Source: Oceanimonas doudoroffii (GTDB lineage Bacteria > Pseudomonadota > Gammaproteobacteria > Enterobacterales > Aeromonadaceae). Taken from it: a DNA stretch of 64,000 nt. The stretch is from assembly GCF_002242685.1 (NCBI RefSeq), contig NZ_NBIM01000001.1, positions 124,001-188,000 of the forward strand. Direction: 5' to 3'. The position numbers and the translations under genes were made by a program. The notes beneath the pieces were generated by a model. The model searched no databases. It saw only the letters and a program-made list of their open reading frames with translations, and was not told the DNA's origin. Below, in pieces: positions 26,632 to 35,456 of the stretch; position 1 is the stretch's first letter, and the number at the start of each line of letters is the position of its first letter.

Positions 26632-28185
26632 GTGGACACTCATCCTTTTATTCAAAGTATTTGGTCGCTATTCCCTCCCGTGCTTGCCATAGTGCTGGCC
26701 ATCGTTACTCGTCGCGTTTTGCTTTCCCTCGGCCTGGGCATTGTTCTGGCAGCGTTGTTGTTGCTGCAATTCCAGCCGGTCGCCGCCTTTACTCATCTCG
26801 CCGGCAAGGTATTTAACCTGTTCTGGGACGAGGGTGCCGTTAATGAATGGAATGTCAATATTCTGTTATTTTTGTTATTGCTAGGCTGTATTATCAGCAT
26901 GCTCAGCCGAGCCGGCGCCACCCATGCCTTTGCCGAATGGGCGCAGGCGCGCATTAAAAGCCGGCGACAGGCCAAGGTCATGACCGGCCTGCTGGTGTTT
27001 GTCTTCTTTATCGATGATTACTTTCACAGCCTGTCGGTGGGCACCATTTGCCGGCCGGTAACCGATCGTTTCGGTATTTCCCGGGCCAAGCTGGCGTATT
27101 TGCTGGATTCTACCGCGGCCCCCATTTGCGTGCTGATGCCGATATCGTCCTGGGGCGCCTATATTATCGCCCTGATCGGCGGCATTTTGGCGAGCTACGG
27201 CCTGACTGGTCAAAGCCCCCTGGCGGCTTTTTTGACCATGGGAGCCATGAATTTCTACGCCATCTTTACCCTGCTGATGGTGATTCTGGTGATCAAGGGG
27301 GGGTGGGATCTGGGGCCGATGCGTCGCCACGAGCGCCGAGCGCTGGACGGCGAGCTTTATGATGCCGACAAGGGCACCCCCCCCGGTGTGCACGATCACG
27401 AGAGAAGCGGTGGCCGAGTGTCAGACCTGTTGTTTGCCATTGGTGGCCTGACGCTGGTCACCCTGGCCGGCTTGATATGGACCGGAGCCCAGGCCCTGAG
27501 CGAGGCGGGGCAGGCGTTCAGCCTGCTGGGCGCGCTGGAAAACACCAACGTGGGTCGTTCTCTGGTGAGCGGCGGCATTGCCGGCGTGTTGATCTGCGCC
27601 CTGGCGCTGGTGCGTGAGCGCACTTCGGCACGGGACTGGCTGCACACCCTGGCGGTGGGCATCAAGGGTATGCTGCCAGCCATTTACATTCTGTTGTTCG
27701 CCTGGACCATTGCCGGCCTTATCAGCGAGCTGGAAACCGGCAAATACCTGGCGTCACTGGTGCAGCAAAACCTGCCCTTGTATCTGCTGCCGGCCATTCT
27801 CTTTGTGCTGGCCGGCATCATGGCATTCGCCACCGGTACCAGCTGGGGCACCTTTGGCGTAATGCTGCCCATCGCCGCCGACATGACCATGGCCATTGAT
27901 GCCCAGATGTTGCTGCCCGGCATGGCGGCGGTGATGGCCGGTGCCGTCTTTGGCGACCACTGCTCGCCCATTTCCGACACCACCATACTGTCTTCCACCG
28001 GTGCCTCCTGCCATCACATCGATCATGTGGTGACCCAGCTGCCCTATGCCCTTTCCATGGCCGTGGTCAGCATAACCGGCTTTCTGGCACTGGGGGTGAC
28101 CGGCAGCCTGCTGGCGGGATTTGCGGCGGCGGCAATGGGCTTTGTGCTGGTACTGGGAGTCTGGGCGGCGGTTCGGCGCGGCTGA
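26632..28185 (+). CDS. NhaC-family transporter, probable lysine permease (LysW-type)
   Basis: The 517-residue protein starts at a GTG (26632) with AGGTG upstream; longer frames run back into the riboswitch and are not credible. It has about ten to twelve membrane segments and NhaC/TRAP-like blocks: FIDDYFHSLSVGTICRPVTDRF, DSTAAPICVLMPISSWGAYI, TGTSWGTFGVMLPIAADM and GDHCSPISDTTILSSTGASCHHIDHV. The last two are the signature of NhaC-family exchangers. The lysine riboswitch in front means expression falls when lysine is plentiful. In gammaproteobacteria riboswitch-linked NhaC members have been proposed as lysine importers, and that is the most likely role here. A pure Na+/H+ antiporter is the alternative. 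Confidence 0.88.
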   Translation: MDTHPFIQSIWSLFPPVLAIVLAIVTRRVLLSLGLGIVLAALLLLQFQPVAAFTHLAGKVFNLFWDEGAVNEWNVNILLFLLLLGCIISMLSRAGATHAFAEWAQARIKSRRQAKVMTGLLVFVFFIDDYFHSLSVGTICRPVTDRFGISRAKLAYLLDSTAAPICVLMPISSWGAYIIALIGGILASYGLTGQSPLAAFLTMGAMNFYAIFTLLMVILVIKGGWDLGPMRRHERRALDGELYDADKGTPPGVHDHERSGGRVSDLLFAIGGLTLVTLAGLIWTGAQALSEAGQAFSLLGALENTNVGRSLVSGGIAGVLICALALVRERTSARDWLHTLAVGIKGMLPAIYILLFAWTIAGLISELETGKYLASLVQQNLPLYLLPAILFVLAGIMAFATGTSWGTFGVMLPIAADMTMAIDAQMLLPGMAAVMAGAVFGDHCSPISDTTILSSTGASCHHIDHVVTQLPYALSMAVVSITGFLALGVTGSLLAGFAAAAMGFVLVLGVWAAVRRG

Positions 28186-28224
28186 CCGCCGTAAAGGCGC
28201 AGAGGAAAGAGGAAAGGGCGATGT

Positions 28225-29451
28225 TCAGTCGCCCTCGGCATCCAGGGCCAGGCTCCAGTGCACGGCCTCTTCATAGCACCGGGCACTGGTGTGCTGATCC
28301 ATGTCGATAAAGTTCAGCCGCTTCTGCAGCAGGGACCAGTTGGCCCGCTCATGATCGTGCACTACCCCCAGCAGAAACCCCAGGGTTCCCTTGCGCTCCA
28401 GCAAGGCCTGTTGCACCTGCTCGCTTACCGTCAGGTTGGGCAGCACCTCTTCCATGGTCTGATCCAGCAGCACATCCAGCAGGGAAAACAGGCCGCATAA
28501 AAATGCGTCTTCGGCCAGCTCCGGCTTTATGTTGGTGGCCATCAGCTCGCACCACCTGGCCCGAATCATGGCATGACGATACAGCTCCTGGCTTTTGCCC
28601 TTACTGATGTAGGCGGTCATCACCATGGCGGTGAATTGTTTCAGTTGCTTTTGCCCGAGGTAGACCAGGGCACTGCGCAGCTTGTCGATGCCGGAGGCCT
28701 TGTATCCCAGGTGCTGGTTATTGATGTAACGCAGCAGGTTGTAGGTGAGAGGCAAGTCCCGCATAAACAGCTCGGTCACCCTGTCGTAGTCAACGGTAGA
28801 CTCCGTTACGGCGGCCATCAGATCAAAGGCGGTTCTTTCATCCGTGGTCAGCAGGCGGCGCTGAACCACCTGGGGCTGCTGAAAGTAATAGCCCTGAAAA
28901 TACTGAAAGCCGAGCTTGCGTGCGGCCTCAAATTCTTCCCGGGTTTCCACTTTTTCGGCAATAAACTGCAGTGACGTATGGGGCCGGCAGGTATTAATAA
29001 GGCGCTTGCATTCCTCCAGCGGCAGTTCGCGCAAGTCCAGCTTGATAAAGTCCAGATAGGGAAAAAAGTCATGCCAGGCTTCATGTGGAATATGATCGTC
29101 CAGGGCGACTTTCATGCCCATGGCCTTGAGATCCTGCACGCATGCCAGCAACTGAGGCGTGGGGGTCGCGTCTTCAAGGATCTCAATTACGATATTGTAA
29201 TGCCGAAAACTCTCGGCCAGCCCTTCGTGCAGCAGGGTATCGGGAAAGTTTACAAAACACATGGCCGGGCCCACCAGATCTTCAATCTTCTGGCTGAGGA
29301 ATTGTTCGGCCATTAGCCGGCGGGTGGCCTGTTCGGCTCCGATGTTGGGAAAACGATTGTCAAGCCCCTGGCGAAACAGCAGCTCATAGCCGAGGGGTTT
29401 GCCATGAACGTCGAGAATGGCCTGTTTGGCGACAAAACTGTAATTTTCCAT
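28225..29451 (-). CDS. EAL-HDOD signalling protein
   Basis: The 408-residue protein joins an EAL domain (about residues 1-200) to an HDOD domain (about 205-385). The EAL part keeps several signature residues: GYELLFR at the EAL position, VNFPDTLL, IEILED, DDHIPHEAW in place of the usual DDFG loop, FIKLDLREL, IAEKVETREEF and QGYYF. Because the DDFG loop is altered, whether it still hydrolyses cyclic di-GMP is unclear. The HDOD part has VYLGQKQLKQF and LFSLLDVLLDQTMEEVL. The architecture is that of V. cholerae CdgJ and B. subtilis YuxH. It stands alone between convergent nhaC and fadL. A role in surface or motility switching is plausible given the glycan cluster, but that is inference. Confidence 0.85.
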   Translation of the reverse strand: MENYSFVAKQAILDVHGKPLGYELLFRQGLDNRFPNIGAEQATRRLMAEQFLSQKIEDLVGPAMCFVNFPDTLLHEGLAESFRHYNIVIEILEDATPTPQLLACVQDLKAMGMKVALDDHIPHEAWHDFFPYLDFIKLDLRELPLEECKRLINTCRPHTSLQFIAEKVETREEFEAARKLGFQYFQGYYFQQPQVVQRRLLTTDERTAFDLMAAVTESTVDYDRVTELFMRDLPLTYNLLRYINNQHLGYKASGIDKLRSALVYLGQKQLKQFTAMVMTAYISKGKSQELYRHAMIRARWCELMATNIKPELAEDAFLCGLFSLLDVLLDQTMEEVLPNLTVSEQVQQALLERKGTLGFLLGVVHDHERANWSLLQKRLNFIDMDQHTSARCYEEAVHWSLALDAEGD

Positions 29452-29561
29452 GTAGACACCGCGTAAGAACCTGATTTATTAATATACAGGAAGCATATGA
29501 AACTCACCAAGCCTTGTCAGGTTCGAAACCTGTCAGGGCGCCGTGATGCTTGCTGTCCTTT

Positions 29562-30854
29562 TTAAAAGCGGTAATTCATTTGCAGCCCCAGCAGCCAGGC
29601 ATCGCCACCCGAGCTGAATTGATAGGGGCTTTCATTGACTTCCACCTTGCCGCCATTGAGAAAGGCCAGGGCACCGTCCAGGCTCAGCGCGTCATTCACC
29701 CTATAGGTGGCGCCCAGGGTATACCAGGTGCGATCCACGTCCGGAATGGAAATGCTACGGGTGGCCGCCGGTACCGGTGACTGATCGTAGGCCAGGCCGC
29801 CGCGCAGCGTCCAGTCGGGGGAGAGCTCATGGGTGACCCCGGCGCTGATGCGCCAGCTGTTTTTGAATTTCTCATCCTTCTGGAACAGGGTGTCGCCATC
29901 CTGGCCCAGGGCGCGTAGTTCCTTAAAGCTGCTCCATTCGGTCCACATCAGACCATAGTGCAGGGCCCACTCGGGATGAACCCGGTGAAAGCCGGAAAGC
30001 TCGGCAATGGCCGGCAGGGTTAAATCGAGTTTGCCGGGAATGGTCTGGCTGCTGGTGCCAACAGGCAGGCCGGGGACGACGGCGGGTTTGGCACTGGAAT
30101 AATCCCCTTCCAGGGTTAGCTCAATTTCCGATCGGTAAGTTAGCGCCCAGCGGTTATGTTCGTTCGCTTCCAGCAGCAGGCCGATATTCCAGCCATAGCC
30201 CCAGTCATCACCGGACAGTCGCACAAACTCGGACTTGGGCTCCAAGCCCAACCCGGGATTGCTCACGGCCACCAGACCGGTATGACGAATCAACTCGGCA
30301 TCCGCGTAGACCGCATTAAAGCCGGCACCGAGTGATAGATGCTTGTTCATTCGGTAGGCGAGGCTGGGGTTGAAGTTTATGGTGGTCAGCGAGGTTTTGC
30401 CCGCCACCGGCCCGGCATAGTGGTTGTCCTGAAAGGTGGTGGACAGGCCGTAATTGGTAAAGGCGCCAACGCCCGCCGCCCACCGTGCGTTAATGGGCTG
30501 CACATAATAGAAAAAAGGCACCACGGCATCATCGGCGATATCGTCAGACTGAGTTGGCAGATCGGCGCTGGCGGCGCCGGCGGCCTGTGGCGGCGTTGGT
30601 TTGCCTTCCACATCCACTTCCGGGTTGACGTAGACCGCCCCGGCCGACAGTGCCGGGCGCTCAAACAGGGTCATGGCCGCCGGGTTGCGGCCGAGCACGG
30701 CGGCGTTGTCGGCGGCGGCCCCTTCACCGGCGTAGGCCCGGCCCAGGCCACTGGTGCTTTGCTCCGCCAGCTGAAAGGCGGCGGCCTGGGCCTGGCCGGT
30801 CATGCTCGCCAGTCCGCCGGCGAGTAAGGTCAGTGTCAGCGTTTTCTGGTTCAT
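29562..30854 (-). CDS. fadL: Long-chain fatty acid outer membrane transporter FadL
   Basis: The 430-residue protein has a signal peptide (MNQKTLTLTLLAGGLASMTGQAQA-A, about 24 residues). Its mature start FQLAEQSTSGLGRAYAGEGAAADN matches E. coli FadL closely, and this stretch forms the hatch. Barrel landmarks include RNPAAMTLFERPALSAGAVYVNP, WGYGWNIGLLLE, ALTYRSEIELTLEGDY and NESPYQFSSGGDAWLLGLQMNYRF with the C-terminal Phe. It lets long-chain fatty acids diffuse across the outer membrane, feeding the fadIJ route at 34143-37564. Two ATGs (30857 and 30854) follow GAGGG; either is possible. A putP-side terminator lies upstream. Confidence 0.93.
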   Translation of the reverse strand: MNQKTLTLTLLAGGLASMTGQAQAAAFQLAEQSTSGLGRAYAGEGAAADNAAVLGRNPAAMTLFERPALSAGAVYVNPEVDVEGKPTPPQAAGAASADLPTQSDDIADDAVVPFFYYVQPINARWAAGVGAFTNYGLSTTFQDNHYAGPVAGKTSLTTINFNPSLAYRMNKHLSLGAGFNAVYADAELIRHTGLVAVSNPGLGLEPKSEFVRLSGDDWGYGWNIGLLLEANEHNRWALTYRSEIELTLEGDYSSAKPAVVPGLPVGTSSQTIPGKLDLTLPAIAELSGFHRVHPEWALHYGLMWTEWSSFKELRALGQDGDTLFQKDEKFKNSWRISAGVTHELSPDWTLRGGLAYDQSPVPAATRSISIPDVDRTWYTLGATYRVNDALSLDGALAFLNGGKVEVNESPYQFSSGGDAWLLGLQMNYRF

Positions 30855-30974
30855 CATCACCCTCTTTGCTGGTGGAAACACAATGGCGCGACAACCCAAC
30901 GCGACCGGCCTGAAAAAGCAGCGCTGCTGCTTGGCAGATTAGGTAAGCGCGGGGTAAATGTAAAACGGCTGTTT

Positions 30975-31006
30975 ACAAAAAAAGGGGCCATACGGCCCCT
31001 TTTGTG
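30975..31006 (-). terminator. Rho-independent terminator downstream of putP
   Basis: On the minus strand, ACAAAAGGGGCC pairs with GGCCCCTTTTTTT around a GTAT-type loop, starting about 15 bp after the putP stop at 31021. The long T run makes it a strong terminator separating putP from fadL. Confidence 0.92.
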
Positions 31007-31020
31007 AGGGTCATCAAGGC

Positions 31021-32484
31021 TTACAGCTCGGACTCCATACGGCGAAAGGCCAGGGTAACCGATTTGGACGGCTCCTTGTCCTTGCGGCTGACCAGGATAC
31101 AGGCCAGGGCACAGATGATAAATCCGGGCACGATTTCGTAGAGATCGAACAGGCCGCCTTCCAGCTGCTTCCAGCCGATCACGGTGAGTGCCCCCAGCAC
31201 AATGCCGGCCAGGGCGCCGTTACGGGTCAGGCGCGGCCAGAATACCGACAGAATGATCACCGGCCCAAAGGCGGCGCCAAAGCCGGCCCAGGCGTAGCTC
31301 ACCAGGCCCAGCACCGTGGTTTGCGGATCCAGGGCGATCAACATGGCGGCCACCGCCACGGCCAGCACCGCGAAGCGGCCCACCCACACCAGTTCATTGT
31401 CGCTGGCATGAGGGCGAAGCCAGCGCTTGTAGAAGTCTTCGGTCAGGGCGGACGAGCACACCAGCAACTGGGAGTCGATGGTACTCATGATGGCCGACAT
31501 GATGGCGGCGATCAGCAGGCCGGCCACCCAGGGGTTGAACACGGCGTTGGACAACGCCAGGAACACGGTCTCCGGGTTAGCCAGCGGCGCATCGGCAAAA
31601 TACACCGCACCCGCCAGGCCCACGCCCAGGGCACCGATCAGCGACAGCACCATCCAGCTCATGGCAATGCGCCGTGACAGCGGCACCGAGCGGGGAGAGT
31701 CAATGGCCATAAAGCGCGCCAGAATGTGCGGCTGGCCAAAATAGCCCAGGCCCCAGGCCATCAGGCTGAGCCCGCCAAACAGCGAGAAGTCGTGGAACAG
31801 TTCCAGCTTGTGGGCATCCATGGCGGTCAGGGTGGTCATGGTCTGCTCCATGCCACCCAGCTCGTTCATCACTGCCCAGGGCATGGCGATCAGGGCGATC
31901 AGCATCAAAATGCCCTGAAAAAAGTCGGTCCAGGACACCGCCAGAAACCCACCCATAAAGGTGTAGGCGACGATCACACTGCCACCCACCAGCAGGGCGG
32001 TGAGGTAGGGCAGGCCAAAGACCTGTTCAAACAGAATGGCGCCGCCCACCAGGCCGGAAGAGGTGTAGAACACAAAAAACACCAGTATGGTCAGCGCCGA
32101 GATCACGCGAATAAGGCCGCTGCGGTCGTCCAGCCTGTTCTCCAGAAAGTCGGGCAGGGTGAGGGAGTCGTTGGCCTGCTCGGTATAGACCCGCAGCCGC
32201 TTGGCCACAAACAGCCAGTTGAGCCAGGCGCCGACCACCAGGCCAATGCCTATCCAGGCCTGGTTCAGGCCGTGCAGGTAAACGGCACCGGGCAGGCCCA
32301 GCAGTAGCCAGCCGCTCATGTCCGAGGCGCCCACGCTGAGTGCCGCCACGCTCGGTCCCAGGCGGCGGCCACCGAGAATATAGTCACTGAGTGAACTGGT
32401 GGCCTTGTAGGCCACCACACCGATCAACATGGTCAGCACCAGGTAGCCGACAAAGGTGATAAGAATGGGGAGTTCAATGGTCAT
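31021..32484 (-). CDS. putP: Sodium/proline symporter PutP
   Basis: The 487-residue SSS-family symporter has the PutP sequence throughout: SDYILGGRRLGPSVAALSVGASDMSGWLLLGLPGA, the sodium-site helices, GGFLAVSWTDFFQGILML, GYFGQPHILARFMAI, SAIMSTIDSQLLVCSSALTEDFY and a C-terminal VPGFIICALACILV. The start is the ATG at 32484 with a CAGGAAT element upstream; the longer frame adds seven residues without support. It takes up proline for nutrition or osmoprotection. The position next to a FadL gene and far from putA shows no operon partner. Confidence 0.94.
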   Translation of the reverse strand: MTIELPILITFVGYLVLTMLIGVVAYKATSSLSDYILGGRRLGPSVAALSVGASDMSGWLLLGLPGAVYLHGLNQAWIGIGLVVGAWLNWLFVAKRLRVYTEQANDSLTLPDFLENRLDDRSGLIRVISALTILVFFVFYTSSGLVGGAILFEQVFGLPYLTALLVGGSVIVAYTFMGGFLAVSWTDFFQGILMLIALIAMPWAVMNELGGMEQTMTTLTAMDAHKLELFHDFSLFGGLSLMAWGLGYFGQPHILARFMAIDSPRSVPLSRRIAMSWMVLSLIGALGVGLAGAVYFADAPLANPETVFLALSNAVFNPWVAGLLIAAIMSAIMSTIDSQLLVCSSALTEDFYKRWLRPHASDNELVWVGRFAVLAVAVAAMLIALDPQTTVLGLVSYAWAGFGAAFGPVIILSVFWPRLTRNGALAGIVLGALTVIGWKQLEGGLFDLYEIVPGFIICALACILVSRKDKEPSKSVTLAFRRMESEL

Positions 32485-32642
32485 AGCACATTCCTGTTGT
32501 TGCAAACAGCATTGGAGGCTTCCGTTCGAGAAGGGGTCAGAATGTTACACCAAAAGCGGCACAACTCTTATAGTAGTCTGGCCTCGAACGGCACGAGCAT
32601 TGAAAAATGTGAGTGTGGTGTGGGGTTTGCGCGAAGCAAGAT

Positions 32643-32669
32643 GAAGCGCCAGCGGCTGGCCGGCGCTTC
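32643..32669 (-). terminator. Hairpin after the DUF3379 gene
   Basis: GAAGCGCC at 32643-32650 pairs with GGCGCTTC at 32662-32669, 8 bp past the stop codon of the anti-sigma-like gene. The tail on the minus strand is only mildly T-rich, so it may be a weak or factor-assisted terminator. Confidence 0.5.
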
Positions 32670-32677
32670 GCCTGTAT

Positions 32678-33406
32678 TCAGATGGCCTTTTCCAGTGATG
32701 CCTTGACCTTTTGCGCCATGCGGTGCACGTCTTCGCCGCGGTCGCTGACCACCACCAGACGGTTGTAACTCATGGGCATGACTTCGCCGTGCAGGTTGTC
32801 TTCGGTAAAGCGACTTTGTATTTGCAATGGTCGCTCCATGGGCACCAGAAAAACATGCACCCGTTCATGCTCGCCCTGAATCACCAGGTGGGCGGCCGGA
32901 CCGCCGGCAAACATGCAGTGGTTGGCGTAATAGACCTTACCGACCTCCGCCATATCGTGCAGCTGTGTACCATAAGGACGCAGCTTGGCATTGACCGTGG
33001 TGAGGGTCACTTCCTCGTCAATATAGTGAGTAAAGGGCATTTCCCGCATAACATGATGCAGGGCCACCTGGGACACCGAGGGGGGGCCGGCCGCAGCCTG
33101 GGGCGAAAAGGTCACAAAGCGGGTGGCAAACCCCAGGGCAAAGGCCACCGAAGCGGCCATGGCCAAATGTCGCCAGCCCGGCAGCGGGCGGCTTTCCGGC
33201 TGGCGTAGCAGGTGCGATAGCATCAGTTTGTCGGGCAGGCTTGGCGGCACAGGCTCGTCCAGGGCGCGGGCAAGCTTGTGGTTAAAGCCTTTCATGTCTT
33301 CCAGAAACTGGCGGTTGCCGGCATGGGCGGAAGACGCACGTAAAAACTCCGGGCTTTTGTCATCGGGATCCGCGTAGGCCCGGCGGCGGAACTCCAGATC
33401 ATCCAT
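32678..33406 (-). CDS. DUF3379 membrane protein, likely anti-sigma factor
   Basis: This 242-residue protein begins MDDLEFRRRAYADPDDKSPEF and has a cytoplasmic N-terminal part of about 90 residues. One membrane segment (LAMAASVAFALGFATRFVTF) is followed by a periplasmic domain. The architecture, and translational overlap (8 bp) with the ECF sigma factor gene directly upstream, fit an anti-sigma factor of the DUF3379 family seen next to ECF sigma factors in Vibrio and relatives. The signal it senses is unknown. The ATG at 33406 has AGAGGT upstream. Confidence 0.8.
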   Translation of the reverse strand: MDDLEFRRRAYADPDDKSPEFLRASSAHAGNRQFLEDMKGFNHKLARALDEPVPPSLPDKLMLSHLLRQPESRPLPGWRHLAMAASVAFALGFATRFVTFSPQAAAGPPSVSQVALHHVMREMPFTHYIDEEVTLTTVNAKLRPYGTQLHDMAEVGKVYYANHCMFAGGPAAHLVIQGEHERVHVFLVPMERPLQIQSRFTEDNLHGEVMPMSYNRLVVVSDRGEDVHRMAQKVKASLEKAI

Positions 33407-33914
33407 TGCATCGACCTCTTGCTGTCTTGTCTTGCTCAATGGCCTCTCGCAGCTGATTTCGGGCGCGAAAGAGGCGGGTCATTACGGTGTTTTTATTCAA
33501 ATCCAGTATTCCGGCAATTTCTTCTCCACTAAAGCCGCCAATTACCTGCAGCAACAGCGGCTCGCGATATTCGGGGGCCAGCTCGGCAATGTGCCGGCGC
33601 AGCCATTCGTTTTCCATGTTTTGTTCCAGGCCCGGTGCCTTGCGATCGGGCACCGCCGTGGTTTCAATGTCTACCAAATCGAACTGCTTGCGTTCGAACC
33701 GACGGGCATTTTCCCGACGCAATATGGTGATCAGCCAGGCCTTGGCGGCTTTTTCTTCCTTCAAGCTGTCGAGGGCCTTCCAGGCGCGCAGAAAGGTTTC
33801 CTGTACCAGATCTTCCGCCACCTGACGGTCATGGCACAGCCAAAAGGCATAGCGAAACAGATCGCCATGCAGGGCATACACCAAGGCCTCATAGCGCTTT
33901 TGTTTTATCATCAT
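33399..33914 (-). CDS. ECF-type sigma-70 factor
   Basis: A small sigma factor. Region 2 is RYEALVYALHGDLFRYAFWLCHDRQVAEDLVQETFLRAWKALDSL, with a core-binding and -10-recognising DLVQETFLRAW. Region 4 is AELAPEYREPLLLQVIGGFSGEEIAGILDLNKNTVMTRLFRARNQL, with the HTH. The first conserved residue block begins near the ATG at 33914/33911. A longer frame from the ATG at 33971 would add 19 residues (KRKQQGQQ-rich), and neither start has a strong Shine-Dalgarno. Its stop overlaps the DUF3379 start by 8 bp. It should direct RNA polymerase to a small regulon under control of that partner. Confidence 0.87.
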   Translation of the reverse strand: MMIKQKRYEALVYALHGDLFRYAFWLCHDRQVAEDLVQETFLRAWKALDSLKEEKAAKAWLITILRRENARRFERKQFDLVDIETTAVPDRKAPGLEQNMENEWLRRHIAELAPEYREPLLLQVIGGFSGEEIAGILDLNKNTVMTRLFRARNQLREAIEQDKTARGRCNG

Positions 33915-34100
33915 GCTTTTTGAGACCGTTTGCTGCCCCTGTTGCTTTCGCTTAAATACGGAAATCATCACTCAACCCGTGTAGGAGCCTGTTTTCAGTC
34001 TAACCAGTGTTGCTGCCCGTGGCGACCACCTTGTCACCCCGGCCTTGCCAGGTAAAAACGAACGAACCTGTTTGAAACCGGTTTTGCCGTTGCTACTATG

Positions 34101-34119
34101 TTTGAGGTCAGACCTCTTG
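34101..34119 (+). promoter_or_regulatory. FadR-like operator upstream of fadIJ
   Basis: TTTGAGGTCAGACCTCTTG has a perfect GAGGTC-A-GACCTC palindrome and fits the FadR core TGGTCNGACC with two changes per half. It lies 24 bp upstream of the fadI start, close to the likely transcription start. FadR represses fadIJ in E. coli until acyl-CoA binds. Confidence 0.65.
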
Positions 34120-34142
34120 TTGCCACAGGAAAAGGAGCAAGC

Positions 34143-35456
34143 ATGCCGTCGACATTTCCCCTTACCACCCGGCAGGGCGATCGCGTCGCCTTCGTGACCG
34201 GCCTGCGAACCCCCTTTGCCCGCCAGGCCACCGCCCTGAACGGCATTCCGGCGCTGGATCTGGGGTGTATGGTGGTGGCCGAGCTGCTGGCCCGCACGTC
34301 GGTGGCGGCCGGTGACATTGAACAGCTGGTGTTCGGCCAGGTGATCCAGATGCCCAGTGCCCCCAATATTGCCCGGGAGATCGTGCTGGCCACCGAATTG
34401 CCGGTGAGCACCGATGCCTACAGCGTGACCCGGGCCTGCGCCACCAGTTTTCAGGCGGTGTCGAGCCTGGCCGAGTCGATGCTGGCGGGTCGGGTGCAAG
34501 TGGGCATTGCCGGCGGCGCCGATTCCGCCTCGGTGTTGCCCATCGGTGTGTCCCGCGCCTTTGCCGACGCCCTGCTGGCGCTCAGCAAGGCCAGAAGCCT
34601 GACACAAAAGCTGGCCATATTGCGCCGGTTGAAAGTCAGGGATCTGGCGCCGGTGCCGCCGGCCATTGCGGAATATTCTACCGGCCTGACCATGGGCCAG
34701 ACCGCCGAACAAATGGCCAAGAGCCACGGCATTTCCCGCCGGGAGCAGGATGAATTTGCCCTGCGCTCCCACCGGTTGGCCGCCGGCGCCTGGGAGCAGG
34801 GCTGGCTCAACAATGAAGTGATGACCGCCTTTGTGCCGCCGTTTGAGGCTCCCCTGAAGCAGGACAATACCCTGCGGCCCGACTCCACCCTGGACGACTA
34901 CGCCCGGCTCAGGCCCGCCTTTGACAAGCGCCATGGCACCGTAACCGCCGGCAACAGCACGGCACTGACCGATGGCGCCGCCGCCGTGCTGATGATGACC
35001 GAAAGCCGCGCCCGGGCCCTGGGGCTGAAACCCCTGGGCTATTTGCGCAGCCATGCCTATGCCGCCCTTGGCGTGAAGCGCGACATGCTGTTGGGGCCGA
35101 GCTACGCCATTCCCAAGGCCCTGGCACAGGCCGGCTGCACGCTTGCCGATATGGATCTGGTTGATATGCACGAAGCCTTTGCGGCCCAGGCCCTGGCCAA
35201 CCTGCAGTGCCTGGAAAGCCCTACCTTTGCCGAAAACGAGCTGGGGCTGGCGGCGCCGGTGGGCACCGTGGACATGAGTAAATTCAACGTGCTTGGCGGC
35301 TCCCTGGCCTACGGCCATCCCTTTGCCGCCACCGGCGCGCGCATCATCACCCAAACCCTGAATGAGCTGCACCGCCGGGGCGGCGGTCTGGCACTCACCA
35401 CCGCCTGCGCCGCCGGCGGCCTGGGCGTGGCCATGGTACTGGAGGCGGCCCAATGA
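34143..35456 (+). CDS. fadI: 3-ketoacyl-CoA thiolase FadI
   Basis: The 437-residue thiolase (longer than FadA, as FadI is) cleaves 3-ketoacyl-CoA to acetyl-CoA. The acylated cysteine is in [13 protein letters not shown] (Cys99), [11 protein letters not shown] carries the histidine loop, [16 protein letters not shown] is the second thiolase signature, and [16 protein letters not shown] holds the second catalytic cysteine. AGGAG precedes the ATG at 34143. It is coupled to fadJ by a 4-bp overlap. With FadJ it makes up the alternative beta-oxidation complex used in E. coli mainly under anaerobic conditions. Confidence 0.95.
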   Translation: MPSTFPLTTRQGDRVAFVTGLRTPFARQATALNGIPALDLGCMVVAELLARTSVAAGDIEQLVFGQVIQMPSAPNIAREIVLATELPVSTDAYSVTRACATSFQAVSSLAESMLAGRVQVGIAGGADSASVLPIGVSRAFADALLALSKARSLTQKLAILRRLKVRDLAPVPPAIAEYSTGLTMGQTAEQMAKSHGISRREQDEFALRSHRLAAGAWEQGWLNNEVMTAFVPPFEAPLKQDNTLRPDSTLDDYARLRPAFDKRHGTVTAGNSTALTDGAAAVLMMTESRARALGLKPLGYLRSHAYAALGVKRDMLLGPSYAIPKALAQAGCTLADMDLVDMHEAFAAQALANLQCLESPTFAENELGLAAPVGTVDMSKFNVLGGSLAYGHPFAATGARIITQTLNELHRRGGGLALTTACAAGGLGVAMVLEAAQ

